Shown here: positions 25,701 through 37,335 of the stretch, in pieces
How positions within the stretch are numbered: the first letter of the stretch is position 1
Layout of the letters: each line of letters opens with the position of its first letter
Made by a program: the position numbers and the translations under genes
Source of the DNA: Macrophomina tecta
Taxonomy: Eukaryota > Ascomycota > Dothideomycetes > Botryosphaeriales > Botryosphaeriaceae
Assembly (NCBI GenBank): GCA_024180945.1
Contig: JAKSGN010000001.1
Span: 186,001-250,000 of the forward strand
Direction of reading: 5' to 3'
DNA length: 64,000 bases
Notes under the pieces: model-generated
Databases searched by the model: none
What the model was told of the DNA's origin: nothing
What the model saw: only the letters and a program-made list of their open reading frames with translations

Positions 25701-26968
25701 ACTATTCTAATATATCCTTACTACTTTAGTGCGTTTAATAGTTATTATTATAGTAGGTTATCTAGTATAGCGTATCGTAGTTATCTTAGTAGGATATAAT
25801 TAATACTTCGCGCTAAGCGCTTAAGGTCTACTTCTCTTTCTTCTTATTATAAGGGTTCTACGGGTATTTAGAGAAGAAGTACTTATTACTACCGTAGGTA
25901 ATATAGAGTCGATTCTTATAGCGCTATTTCTACTTATTTATCTAGTTTAGATTAGGTCTTTTAGACTTCTTATTATTATTTCGATTCTTATTCCCTTTCT
26001 TATTATCTTAACGATTAGCAGCGTCTAAAGCTATAGTATCTCCTCTTTCTAACGTAGTACGTTCTCGGCGTAGCTTAGTTATATTCGCTTAATAGCTACT
26101 CTTCTTCTTAAACTACCTATTAGTGCGTCTCCTATCTATATTAATAGCTAGGCGGATTAGTTCCGAGAGTATCTCTAGTTCGTTATAGTAGAATATAGCT
26201 TCTTTAATCTCGTTCTTTAGGCCGCGGTAGTATAGCTATTAAAGCGTATAGTCTAAGTATTCTCCGGCGACGTAGGCTACTTTTTAGAATTCGGCCGTGT
26301 AGTTAAGTACGGACTTTTTCTATTAAATTCTAAAAAGAATTTAATTAGCACGCTTAGCCTCGTCGATAGTACTAAAAGCGTTCTATAGTTATTTAGCGAA
26401 TATTCTATAGTCGAAGAAGATAGCCTAGATCTAAGACGACTATTACTATTATAACTTCTCCTAGGTTTCTTATTTATAAGGTCTAAACCACTTTTCTACT
26501 ACTTCCCGGAGGAAGATACTAGCGTAGCGAACCTTATCTACGTCGTTACCGAATTATTCTTTAGCGAAGTATAGATAGTCTTCTAGCTATATAAAAAAAC
26601 TCTATATCTTAGTACGCTCTTTATAGTAAAGGTCCGGCTTTAGTATCTTAACCTTAGTAGTTAGGTTTCTTATAGGGCTTAGCCTAGTAACCTAATTCTA
26701 CTAACCCCTTAGGACGAGATTCTCGGCTTATAGTTTCTAAATTATCTATATAAGTTCTCTTATAGTGGGCTCCGTTTACTTCTATCGAGTAGGCTAAGGG
26801 GGCCCGGGAGTTAGTATATAAGAAATAGCTAGACGATCTTATTCCGCGCTAATATTCTCTATATTAACTAAGTCTATTACTATTTTCTAAACTCGTTAGG
26901 GGGTAATATCTTATTTAATAAGACTTAATCTCGGAACCTTCCTCTCCTTATAAGAATAGTAGTTAAAG

Positions 26969-27116
26969 TATAACGAGTGGGCCTCTACCTCGAAGAATCT
27001 AAATACTAAAGAGAAAAAAAACCTATTAAGGGGTTTTCTTAAGTAGATATAAGAAGAGGGTAAGAGTAAGTTAAATACGTAATAAGACTAAGTACTACGT
27101 ATAAAGGCCGTATTAC
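26969..27116 (-). repeat. 5' LTR of Gypsy A, left part (split by Gypsy B)
   Basis: 148 bp starting TATAACGAGTGG. The last five bases (ATTAC) are the left target duplication of Gypsy B, with GTTAC on the other side (35286-35290). The unbroken equivalent GTGTTAC-TAATAGAG is present at 7050 in the other LTR. Confidence 0.92.
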
Positions 27117-27809
27117 TATTACGAACCCTAGAGAATAAGGGCTTTATAACTACACGGAAAAACTAGCCTTAAGAAAAGACGGCGCGTATAGGCCTAGATA
27201 AGATAGTAATAGAAGCCCGTATAGAAGCGACGCCTACGCGGTATAGTAAGACTACGGAAATACCGACTAGATTAAACTCCCGTAGGGGAAGAATGCCTAT
27301 AAGAAAGAGATTACGAATCCCGAAAGCTAACTTTAGACTAGAGAAACGAACGGGATAAAGTCGAATAACTTATATAGTCTAAGAAACGATAGTCTAGCGG
27401 TAGAATACTCTCTTAACTAATATAGAAGTCGAATTCTAGAAAACGGGCTTTAGCGCCCGAGTTACGTAGAACCTATAGGGCCTACCTAGATTAATCTAAT
27501 CTAAGATTAACGATCTAATACTATTAATTTAGCTACTTTAATCTAGCTATATCGATCTAGATTACTATAATTCTCCTACGGTATATAGATATACTTATTA
27601 GATAATACTTTAACCTTTATAGTTAACTTAAAGTTCTAATATAACCCTATTAGAGGTAATAAGCCTAACGCGCACCGCGCATCGATATATTACGTAATTA
27701 CTACTATTATTCTAATTCTTTACCCTTCTCTTATTCTTTAAGGTAAACCCTTTAGCTACCTAATCCTACTAGGCGATTTTAAAGCCTAGTAAAAGAGGCC
27801 GCCGTTATA
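27117..27809 (+). repeat. 5' LTR of Gypsy B
   Basis: 693 bp, TATTACGAACCC...GCCGTTATA (RIPed TG...CA ends). The hairpin arm pair TTAAC/GTTAA at 27610-27626 corresponds to the stem-loop in the other Gypsy LTRs. Confidence 0.93.
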
Positions 27810-27832
27810 CTTTAACTACTATTCTTATAAGG
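27810..27832 (+). other. Primer-position sequence of Gypsy B
   Basis: CTTTAACTACTATTCTTATA follows the 5' LTR directly. Closely similar sequences follow the 5' LTRs of A, D and G. It does not start with TGG, so it is not a standard tRNA 3'-end primer site. Confidence 0.55.
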
Positions 27833-27899
27833 GAAGGCAGTTTCGGGGAAAGAAATACTTAACGATAAGGTAGTATTACCCAACACTTAACGCTAACTA

Positions 27900-30800
27900 A
27901 GCAATATAATAAACAACGTCGATATAAATAATAATAGTTCTCTATAGCCAACTATAGCCGACCTCTTTTAGATTATTTAAGATATATAAGGCTAGATTGG
28001 CGAACTACGTAGATAACTCTAGAAGTAGACTAATGAGAACACCTAGCTCTATCGATAAATAGGCGAACTTCGTAACTAAGCTATTCCGATAACTCCTACC
28101 CCGGTACCTATTTATACTCTAGTATTAACAACGACTTAACCTCCTAATAAAAGTATAAAGACGGCTAAGCTAGATCTATTCCACGGTAATTAAAAGAAGC
28201 TCTAGACCTTTCTCTTATAACTCGATCTATACTTCTTCTTTAACTCCAGAGACTTCCCTACCGATAATAAAAAGATAATATTCGTAGCTATCTACCTCCG
28301 CGATATTACGATATAGTAGTTCGAGCCCTATCTTAGAGACCGAATAAAGAAAAAACTAAAAGTACGTAAGAAGAATACTAAGAAAGTCTTTAGTAGCTAT
28401 AAGTACTTCGTAACTTAAATTAAGTAAAGCTTCGGAGACCTCGACGAGGTTAATAAGGCCTAACGAGCCGTTATAAACATCTACTAGAAGACCTTAGTAG
28501 CGGACTATACTACTAAATTCTAAAAGGCCGCCGCGTACCTAAATAACTAGTCCGACCGCGCTCTTATAGACTACTACTACTAAGGACTTAAGAAAAGGGT
28601 TAAAGACTAACTTATAATATAAGATGATTCTAAGACCCTAGACAAGCTTATTAAGCTAGCTATTAAATACGATAACCGCCTCTTCGAGCGCTAATCCAAG
28701 AAGTATAAGATAAACTATAAAGCTAATACTTCGCGCCTAGCGCGCCCTAGATATACTTAGAAAGGAGGAGATACTATAGAGCTAGATAATATTAACCGCC
28801 GAAACGACCCACCTAAAAGAGATAACTACTATAGAGAAAAGAATAATAGCTATAAGAGAAAGCAACGCAAAGAATAGACCCTAGAGTAAAAATAAAGATT
28901 TAAAAAAAAACTATACGTCTACTACGATAAGACTTAGGAAAAGACATACTACTACCTCTAAAAGAATAAATAAGTCTCGACCATAACGTAAGAACCGGAG
29001 AACTAAAAAGTCTCTATGATTACTAAGTAAGAAAACCCCTTCGCCAAATTTAATAAGCGATATAAAGAAAGCTAGAGCCCCGAGTATTAAAGACTTAGCT
29101 AGATAGCCTACTATAATAACAACTATACTACGTACTAGAGCGATAAGGACGCCATAGACTAGTACCCTAAGAAACTACGATATATTAATATAACTCTAAG
29201 AATAGAGGAAGAGCTTATTAAAGCCTTCCTTAACGACGAGAACCTAGTCGATAGCGATATAAGAAAACTATACGATAGTACCCTAGAGTTAAGCACGACC
29301 GATAATAAGTAATAGCAGAACGAAGCTATACTTATAAAAATAACTAAATACCTAACCTAATACGGAGAGACACGCCGCGTTACTAATAGCCTAGAGTCTA
29401 CGGTTACCTAGATTTTAGGCCCCACAATTAACCTCGGGATGCAGTAATATAAGGTATAGCAAAAAAAAGTATACACGCGCGTATAGCAAGACGATACCTA
29501 GAACCCCTAGAAAGAATTACTACTCGAGACGGCTAACGAACTCGCATCTTAGCTAGAGAATAAGGCATAGGGAGCGCGACGATAGTAAGACCTATAATAC
29601 CTTTATAATATAGCCTATACCCTCTATTAGTACGGTATAGTAACTAGAAACAAAGGTACCTTATAATAGATACTCTACGAAAAATACGACATGCCTACCT
29701 TCTAGTATTAGGTCCGAAACGGGTAGATCTACTAGAGACGACTAATTAAACACGATAGATAGATATAAGAGAAAAATACGCTAATCTTAGTAAATAAATA
29801 GAACGAATATATCCGTTACGAAATAACGGGACGACTAACGTTAAAAAACTAGACGGCTCCCCTAGATAGAGACCCTAGGAGGGGCCGTTAGATAGGTCCC
29901 TTAACTAGATTATACGTATAGCGAACGGAATTATACCTATTAGATTAAATCTATATCGACTTTTATATATCTTAGTTATATTCTGCGGGAAAAAGGCAAT
30001 GGCTATAATTAATAGCGGCGTATAAGGCGTATTCGTCGACCCTAAGTTTATCGTTAAGAACTAACTACTTTAGTAAGCTAAAAATTATTCTTATTAGCTA
30101 AGCATAGTAGACGGCTTCCTAGCGGAATACGAAAATAGCTAGATAAGAATCGAGATAGGGGAAGTACTTCTTACTGTTAGTAATTACTAAGAACGAATTA
30201 ACCTCGACGTAATAATAATTCCTAGACACGATATTATCCTAGGAATACCGTAGCTAAAGACTTACGAGCTATATATTAGCTAGAGAATAGAGACTATTAC
30301 GTTTTCTAATAAATACTATAGACACCACCTCGCAACGGCAAGAAGAAGCTAATAGAGCTAGAGAAAAGCGCTAGAGCCTAAGAGCTAGAGCGGAACCTCT
30401 AAGCTAAGACGACGGAATAATAACGTACCTATAAATATTAAGACTATTAGCTACCAAGCGCTAAAACTTATAACAAGATGAAGAGAAAAGGCCTATATAA
30501 TCTACGTAAAACCTAGTAAGAATACCGAGTAGAAAACTCTTACTTATATAATACGGGGCCTTACGGATAAGGATAAGAATAGCCTAAAGCTAGTTAGAGA
30601 AGACTACCCCTAGAGGCTTAATAGATAGTACGGCTACCCGGATAAAGTAGATACTAGTCCCCTCGGGTATAAGAGCTATAACGATAAAGATATTTCGGTA
30701 GCTAAGGTTAGCGTAGACCTTAGCGGAATTATAAGGCCTACTAAGGATAAACTAGTATCTATACTAGAACTAGAGATAGTTCTATAGGAGTTCTAGAATA

Positions 30801-33743
30801 TATCGAGAATATTCTAAGAAAGAGGTAAAGAATAACTACTAGAGTATTAGCTATAGAATTATAAGATACTCTTACTTCCGGGAATATAGCCTGCTTTTAA
30901 GCCTATTTACTTCTTATCTAAGATAGAGGCTAAAGTATTACGAGAATATATTAATAAAAACCTAGAATAAGAATATATACGACTCTTATAGTCGCTAGTA
31001 GGATATTCTATTCTATTCGTTCTAAAAAAGAATAGTAAGCTCCGTCTCTACGTCGACTATAGACAGTTAAATAATATTACGGTAAAAAACTAATACCTAT
31101 TACCTCGCATTAACGAATTATAGAATAAGCTTCGCAACGCTAAGTTCTTTACGAAACTAGATCTTTAAGAAGGTTACTACCTAGTCCGTATTAAGAAAGA
31201 AGAAGAATAGAAGATAGCGTTCTAAACGCAATTTAAATATTACGAGTATACGGTAATATCTTTTAGGCTTATTAACGTACCGGCTACCTTCTAAAGCTTA
31301 GTTAACGATACCCTACGTCCGTATTTAGATGTATTCGCCTTAGCTTACCTAGATAATATTCTAATATACTTAGAAACGCTTAAGAAATACACCGAGTACG
31401 TAAGAAAAGTCCTAAAGGCCTTAGACGAACGAAATCTCTAAATAGCCCTAGAAAAGAGCGAGTAGTATATATAAAAGATAGAATACCTAGGGTTTATTAT
31501 TACCCTAGGGCATATCGGCATGGACGATAAGAAACTAGACGTAATTAGAGACTAGCCGATACCGTAAACCGTTAAAGAAGTATAATCCTTTCTTAGATTT
31601 ACTAACTTTTACCGGAAGTTTATTATAAACTACGCTAGAATAGCGGTACCTCTAACCGATATTACTAAGAAAGAGCACGGGTTTATATAGAGAGAAAGAT
31701 AATAACAAGCGTTCGACTTACTAAAGTAGATATTTATAGAAGTACCGGTTCTAGGGCTCTATAACCTAGATCTACCGATTATAATAGAAACCGACGCTTT
31801 AGACTACGCTATAGAAGCCGTACTTAGTTAGCTAGATAAAGAAGGTAGACTATATTCTATCGCCTACTACTTAAGAAAAATAATACCTACTAAGAAGAAC
31901 TATAACGTCTATAATAAGAAACTCTTAGCTATAGTTACGGCTTTTAAAGAATAGAGACACTACCTTAAAGACGCTAAGTACTAGATTATAGTCTACTACG
32001 ACTATAAGAACCTCTCGTACTTTACTACTACTAAGAAATTAAACTAACGATAGGTTTAGTAGGCTAAAGAGCTAGCGTTCTATAATATAAAGATTACCTA
32101 TAGAAAGGGATCTAAGAACGCTCGCATAAACGCGCTAAGTAAACGAGCCGACTATATTAAAGAAAAGCTAGGTCCGTAACCTATAATACTTAATACGTAG
32201 GAGGACGGGTCTTTTATACCCGCTAGTTATAGCCGCTAGATTATAGCTATTTATAGCCTAGGATAAATATAGCTTAAGGAAGAACTAAACGACTCGCTTA
32301 CCCTAGTTAGGCTATTCGCCCTAGCGATACGCCTCGAAGACAACGAATAGGAGCAGAAGATCCAAGAAACCTACGTAAATAACGTAATAGCTTAAGAAAT
32401 TAAAGAACTTAATAATAACCCCCGAGTAACTAGAAACGTAGATAGTATAATTCTATTTTTAGAATTAGCCTACGTTCTGGTTAAACTACGGGAAGAGCTC
32501 GTAAAGGATATATATAAAGCCCTAGTATACGGTTATTAAGGAATAGATAAGACGATAGAGCGAATTATAAGAAACTACTACTTCCTAGGGCTAAAAAGAA
32601 CCGTCTAACGGGTAGTCTCGCACTATAACCTTTATATTAGAAGTAAGGCCGCGAGGCATACATTCTATAAACTACTTTAGCCACTACCGGTACTAAAGCG
32701 CCCTTGGTAATCTATCTCGCTAGACTTTATTACGGACCTACCTAAGTTAGAAGAACCGCTTACTAAGATTAAGTATAACTCGATCCTAGTTATTATTAAT
32801 AGAATAATAAAGTATATATACTACTTACTATATCTTAAGATAGTAAATACGGAAGAACTCGCCTACACGTTCCTTAGAATAATCCTCGGCAACTACGGGT
32901 TACTAGAAGAGCTCGTATTAGATAGAGATTAGCTATTTATATCCCGATTTTAGTAGACTCTTACCCGCTAGCTTAGAGCTAAGTATAAGCTCTTAACCAC
33001 GGCACACCCCTAAATAGACGGATAGATAAAACGAACGAATTAGACGCTAGAATAATATCTACGCTACTACCTTAATTACGCGTAAGATAACTAGGTTAAG
33101 CTACTACCGCTCGTATAGTTCGCGTATAATAGCTCGAAAGCGTCGGCTATATAAGAATCCCTATTCTACGCTAACTACGGTTATAAGCCTATAGCTTATA
33201 AAGAACCTATACTAAGCGAATCCCTAGCCTAAAAAGAAATCCTTAAAGTAGACTAGCTAAAGGCACTCTACGAATAATTATACCTAGACCTCGAATTCGT
33301 AACCCTATAAATAGGTAAATACTATAATAAACGGCACTAGAAGGCACTAAAGCTAAAAGAGGGGAATAAAGTTTACCTCCTTAGAAAAAACATTAAGATA
33401 AAACGGCTAAATAATAAATTAGACTTTAAGAAAATCGGACCGTTTAAAATTAAAGAATAGATTAGAAAGGTTAATTTCCGCCTTAAATTATCTAATACTA
33501 TACGGATATACCCTATATTTCACGTCTTACTCCTCGAACCGGTACTAGAAAACGCCACGCTATTACGCTAAACGGAAGAAATACTACCGGAAAATCTAGA
33601 CGCCGACGAAAATATAGACTAGGACGTAGAATAAGTCCTAGATAGTGGTTATATTAATAGTTAATTCCGATACCTCCTTAAATAGAAAGAAGACTAGGAT
33701 AATATCTAGGAACTATTAGAACTCTACGACTATTAAAAGCTTA
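27900..33743 (+). pseudogene. Gypsy B gag-pol with chromodomain, RIPed
   Basis: Reading through TAG/TAA at Gln/Trp codons, Gag lies at about 28140-28900 (LDLYFFFNSRDFP, then AIYLRDIT). The protease near 30000 has I-N-S-G-V where D-S-G is expected. Reverse transcriptase at 30900-31600 contains [23 protein letters not shown] residues and the catalytic box AYLDN (31340-31360), with the second Asp lost. RNase H follows at 31700-32150, then integrase at about 32450-33300. The chromodomain at 33620-33760 overlaps the end of the antisense gene slightly. No start codon can be fixed. Non-functional. Confidence 0.85.
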
Positions 33744-34487
33744 TTAATAAGTTCTATCGCCGAAACCTAGATCGACCAACACCGCCGACTCGGCGTATAC
33801 GAAGAACCCGAAATCGAAATTAGAAAACGGAGATAACCGTGCCTAATTAACTAGACCGGAACCCTCGGGAAGCGTAGAACCCGAACTAACGCTAGGAGAC
33901 CTAATAGACTAGGACGACTCTATAACGATATTAGCTAAGGTATCGCTATATAAACGCTTCGACGATCGCTCCTCCTTAGTATTTTTAGGGTTAGAGATAT
34001 TTCTAGCCTTTAACGCTTCTAACTTTCTAAGTATATCGATCGCGTCCGACTTACGCTATAATATTAGGGCAGTACGACGCTTAAGTAACTTTTACTATTT
34101 TTTAGTATAAGAAAGACTAGAGGCCGCCTTTTAAAGCTAATTTTCGAAAGTAGTACGATCCAAGCGCGCCTTGTCTAAGGCACAACGAAGACGCTTAACT
34201 AGAGAAAGAATTAGTAGACTAGCGAAATTACTAAAGAAGAACTAATAATCGGAGTCCTTAAGGCCGCTAGTATTATAACTAGTACGCCTGGCACGGTAAC
34301 ATTCGCTATAACGAGAAAAACCTAAGGCTATTTGGTATACTACCTTAGGCTCCTTAGCCTTTCGCTAGGCGTTTAGAAGCAAATACTACGAATAAGAAAT
34401 AGATATTACGATACCTAGTAAATTAATCTTTATACCTAGAGACTTACGCTTAGTCTTTTATAAATCGCGCTTTCGTTTCGGAGGCAT
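33744..34487 (-). pseudogene. Antisense coiled-coil gene of Gypsy B (opposite strand to gag-pol), RIPed
   Basis: A single frame of about 247 codons runs from an intact ATG (34487) to tandem TAA codons at 33741-33746. It is interrupted only by TAG/TAA codons of the kind RIP makes from Gln or Trp. It begins MPPKRKRD, as basic as the Gypsy G version (MSKRKRD). It carries CYRARRTSYNT, matching the Y-N-[TV] motif of the others. The middle has coiled-coil character, with KLLKRRTALIL aligning to KLLENRSFSIL of the A copy. The C-terminal VNxARLxPF block is shared with G. It starts 106 bp inside the 3' LTR. Unlike A, no intron is needed. Function unknown. Confidence 0.75.
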
Positions 34488-34592
34488 GGTGGAAGGCTTA
34501 TAGTAAAAAAAGAAAATAAGAAAACAAAGAAAGCCTAAGATATAGACGAATAAATAAATCTTCGGACTAAAGATCCTTAAGAGGGGGAATAG

Positions 34593-35285
34593 TATTACGA
34601 ACCCTAGAGAATAAGGGCTTTATAACCACACGGGAAAACCAGCCTTAAGGGAAGATGGCGCGTACGGGCCTAGGTAAGATAGTAATAGAAGCCCGTATAG
34701 GAGCGACGCCCACGCGATATAGTAAGACTACGGGAATACCGACTAAGTTAAACTCCCGTAGGGGAAGAATGCCTATAAGGGAGAGATTACGAATCCTAAA
34801 AGCTAACTTTAGACTAGAGAAACGGACGGGATAAAGTTAAATAACTTATACGGTCTAAGGGACGATAGTTTAGCGGTAGAATACTTCCTTAACTAATATA
34901 GAAGTCGGATTCTAGAAAACGGGCTTTAGCGCCCGAGTTACGTAGAACCTATAGGGCCCACCTAGATTAACCTAATCTAAGATTAACGATCTAATACTAT
35001 TAATTTAGCTACTTTAATCTAGCTATATTAATTTAGATTGCTATAATTCTCCTACGGTATATAGACATACTTATTAGATAGTACTTTAACCTTTATAGTT
35101 AACTTAAAGTTCCAATACAACCCTATTAGAGGTAATAAGCCTAACGCGCACCGCGCACCGACATATTACGTAATTACTACCGTTGTTCTAATCCTTTACC
35201 CTTCTCTTATCCTTTAAGGTAAACCCTTTAGCTACCTAACCCTACTAGGCGATTCTAAAGCCTAGTGGAAGAGGCCGCCGTTATA
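34593..35285 (+). repeat. 3' LTR of Gypsy B
   Basis: 693 bp, same ends as the 5' copy and preceded by a purine tract. It keeps somewhat more CpA than the 5' copy. Confidence 0.93.
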
Positions 35286-35290
35286 GTTAC

Positions 35291-35587
35291 TAATAGAGTC
35301 TAAATTCTATTATTAAAGTTAACTACGAAGGTTAAAGCTATCTAAGAAGTGTAGTTTATATATAGTAGGAAAGTATATATAATCTAGTGGTTTAGAGGTT
35401 TATTCTGTCGTCCGTTAAACGTCTGAACTGGTAGTTTATAAGTTCAGAGCGCCAAGCCTTTGAACAGTTAAACTAGGGGTCATGTGACCCGTATGGCCCG
35501 TGCTTAGGGAATCGTTCTACGATTGCACCTTCGCCCCGCTTGTCTTCTTCCCTAACCTCTTGACCCCGTGAAGGCTGCGCCGTAACA
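35291..35587 (-). repeat. 5' LTR of Gypsy A, right part
   Basis: 297 bp; with 26969-27116 it makes 445 bp. From about 35400 rightward the sequence keeps CpA/TpG (for example CATGTGACCC, where the 3' LTR reads TATATAACCC), so RIP fades out before the element's edge. It ends CCGTAACA with an intact CA. Confidence 0.92.
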
Positions 35588-35799
35588 ATATCCTACTATT
35601 TTCCGGCCTTGTGGAGGCTGTGCCATAATGAAAAGAGGTAAGAGAATAAGCTTAGCAGTATATTTATAAGGCGAGATGCGGGCGGTTAGATGGGCGGGTA
35701 GAGCTGAGAGGCCAGAGGAATTTAGAAAGGATTTATATAGGGTGATTTGAGAGCAGAGTGGATTCCTAAATATATCTTAATGTCTAATCCATCGCAGTA

Positions 35800-36335
35800 G
35801 CGGGACCAGCCGGTTATGTCGAGCTAAGGAAAGACTTCGGCTTTGCTAGTTTAGTTCCACAACGTCCGTATAGCCGCCTCGAGCTCTTGGCTGCTAATAC
35901 TAAGTTGTTCGTCGATAAGGTCTCTAATAAAGTCACCTTCTCGATAGGTTCGTAAATCCTTATCTGTTATCTTTTTCTCAGTGGCTACTCAAAAGAGAGA
36001 GCTCTCATAACCGGAGATGAAGAAGCGCTAATAATATAATTCGTAAAATATCGGCTCTGCGTTCTCTTATAATAGAGAGTCCAAGAAACCTTACTCGGTC
36101 TGCCAGCTCTTTAAGATTACGAGCGACGTGTGGAACTAAAGTGCTTCCTTAAGGTACTGTCGCCGCTAGACTGCTAACTACAGTGTATCAAGGGACAGAG
36201 ATTATATCAATAGCCACGTTCCAGCTGCAAGCTCGGAATCGGCGTAGAATCCGCAGGAGGAATGGGATTCTAACGGTACGTGGATCGACAAATGTAGTAA
36301 GGCCCCTACACCGTCTTCATTGGAAACGTAACGGT
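35800..36335 (-). pseudogene. Unrecognised degraded gene, minus strand
   Basis: From about 36150 down to 35865 one minus-strand frame reads through with stops only at codons that RIP or C-to-T change would make from Gln, Trp or Arg. Readable pieces include FHTSLVILKSWQTE, NAEPIFYELYY, FFISGYESSLF, EKKITDKDLRTYREGDFIRD, and ISSQELEAAIRTLWN. The composition looks like a real globular protein. I do not recognise the family; the 5' part (36150-36335) is less clear. It lies just right of the Gypsy A insertion, outside the transposon. Confidence 0.5.
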
Positions 36336-36339
36336 ACGG

Positions 36340-37335
36340 GGAAGGCCGGTTAGTCGAACGCCTCTGTTAGCGGCTACAATGCCAGTAGTGTTGGCGATAA
36401 CGTGGGTGCGCGGGTGGGATGGCGGAAGAGCACAGGCACACAGTTTACAAATGAGGAGCCTTGCGACCGACTATATTCAAAAGGCTCTATGGCTGGTCTG
36501 CCCGCGATGGGGAATAAGGAGTTGAAATATGAATCAACTTTACATAAGCGTTAACAGATTACCAGAGCAAGTCTAACGCGCTAAGTTCTCGCGCCTCCGC
36601 TTAGCGTAATATTTTCGAGGTTAAATAAAGTTAATCGTGTTGCTTTTGCTCCAAGGAGAGACTGAAGATAGCGACAGGATTTTAATGTTCCTCCCACGCC
36701 CCGCGCAAAGACCTGATCCCAACAATTAGCCAGCCCAATCAGAGCAGAGAGAATGGGAAGGAGGGATGCTTCCCATGAAACATAAGTCCCAGGGTGCAGG
36801 AAGGCTTAGAAATATTAGGTAAGACCCATGTAGAGCCAATTAGAACGTATATCTTTAGGATAGCTTCTAGCGGATGCTGCATTAGGGACAGGAAAGTATT
36901 AACAGAGTCAGTATCTAAATAATCAGATTTAATGTTCTTGCTCGGAACTCGGCTACGGAGATGGCTCGCATAAGTCGGATTTGTAGACGGCGCGTATAAA
37001 TCGGATTCGTAGATAGCTCTACGACCTCCTATGTAGCGACTGGAAGCGATGTCGCACTGCACTGCCCCAACCTCGCCAGAGGAAATGAGAAGCCTTGCTA
37101 ATCTACTAGAACATCCCTAAGACTCTAACGTCTTCTAATTCCCCTGATACCCAAGCCTCCCTGCATCAAGCAGCTTCCAACATCGACTCTGGTATTGCAA
37201 GGCGCGACACATAAAGGTATGACATCTGTCACTTTGGCCGCCAGCACAGACACTTGCCTCTTGCACGTGCTACTCTGAGTCTTCTCTTTTTCTCTATAAC
37301 CATTCCAAACTGGTCAACTCCATATCTAACGAAGA
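36340..37335. other. No recognisable gene
   Basis: About 1 kb between the degraded gene and the regulator-like gene. A 107-codon open frame on minus (36739-37062) covers a short internal duplication (AAGTCGGATTTGTAGA / AAATCGGATTCGTAGA near 36970-37015) and matches no family I know. The stretch 37260-37335 is pyrimidine-rich and may be promoter for the gene to the right. Confidence 0.5.

Larger units (their letters stand above)
14222..26894 (-). pseudogene. Gypsy A gag-pol with chromodomain, interrupted by Gypsy D
   Basis: Read on minus from about 26894 (ATA in place of ATG, at the position of Gypsy G's gag start) down to 14222. The Gag zinc knuckle near 25880-25915 has its cysteines changed to Tyr. 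The protease lies near 24790-24850. In reverse transcriptase the catalytic box near 23170-23195 is still AYLDD. RNase H is split at 16097/22719 by Gypsy D immediately beside the codons for F-A-L-G. Integrase spans roughly 14560-15700. The chromodomain, beginning KKILDYKRF, is at about 14225-14370. Many TAG/TAA codons make it non-functional. The closest relatives in the window are G (39794-46622) and fragment E (60513-62236), which lacks the Gypsy D insertion. Confidence 0.87.
27117..35285 (+). mobile_element. Gypsy B: chromodomain LTR retrotransposon, RIPed, nested in 5' LTR of Gypsy A
   Basis: 8169 bp with 693 bp LTRs at each end and target duplication ATTAC/GTTAC (27112-27116, 35286-35290; the G to A change is TpG to TpA). 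The polypurine tract GAGGGGGAATAG precedes the right LTR, so it reads left to right, opposite to its host element. The LTR is the same family as the non-RIPed solo LTR at 43898-44693. Gag-pol on plus and an antisense gene near the 3' LTR are both present. Confidence 0.94.
6898..35587 (-). mobile_element. Gypsy A: chromodomain LTR retrotransposon, RIPed, with three nested insertions
   Basis: The element is bounded by the 5 bp duplication ATATC (6893-6897 and 35588-35592). The LTRs begin TGTAACGAGC and end CCGTAACA (read on plus). Because the purine-rich tract lies beside the left LTR (7344 onward, antisense), the element reads right to left. Removing Copia C, Gypsy D and Gypsy B and their duplications leaves about 7.9 kb, the same size as Gypsy G without its solo LTR. 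Gag, protease, reverse transcriptase, RNase H, integrase and chromodomain remnants lie in that order on minus. Stops at former Gln/Trp codons and Cys-to-Tyr changes show dense RIP. An antisense gene lies between pol and the 3' LTR. Confidence 0.93.

Noticed and set aside
36739..37062. 107-codon minus-strand frame
   Set aside because: No family resemblance and it covers a short internal duplication; not enough to call a gene.
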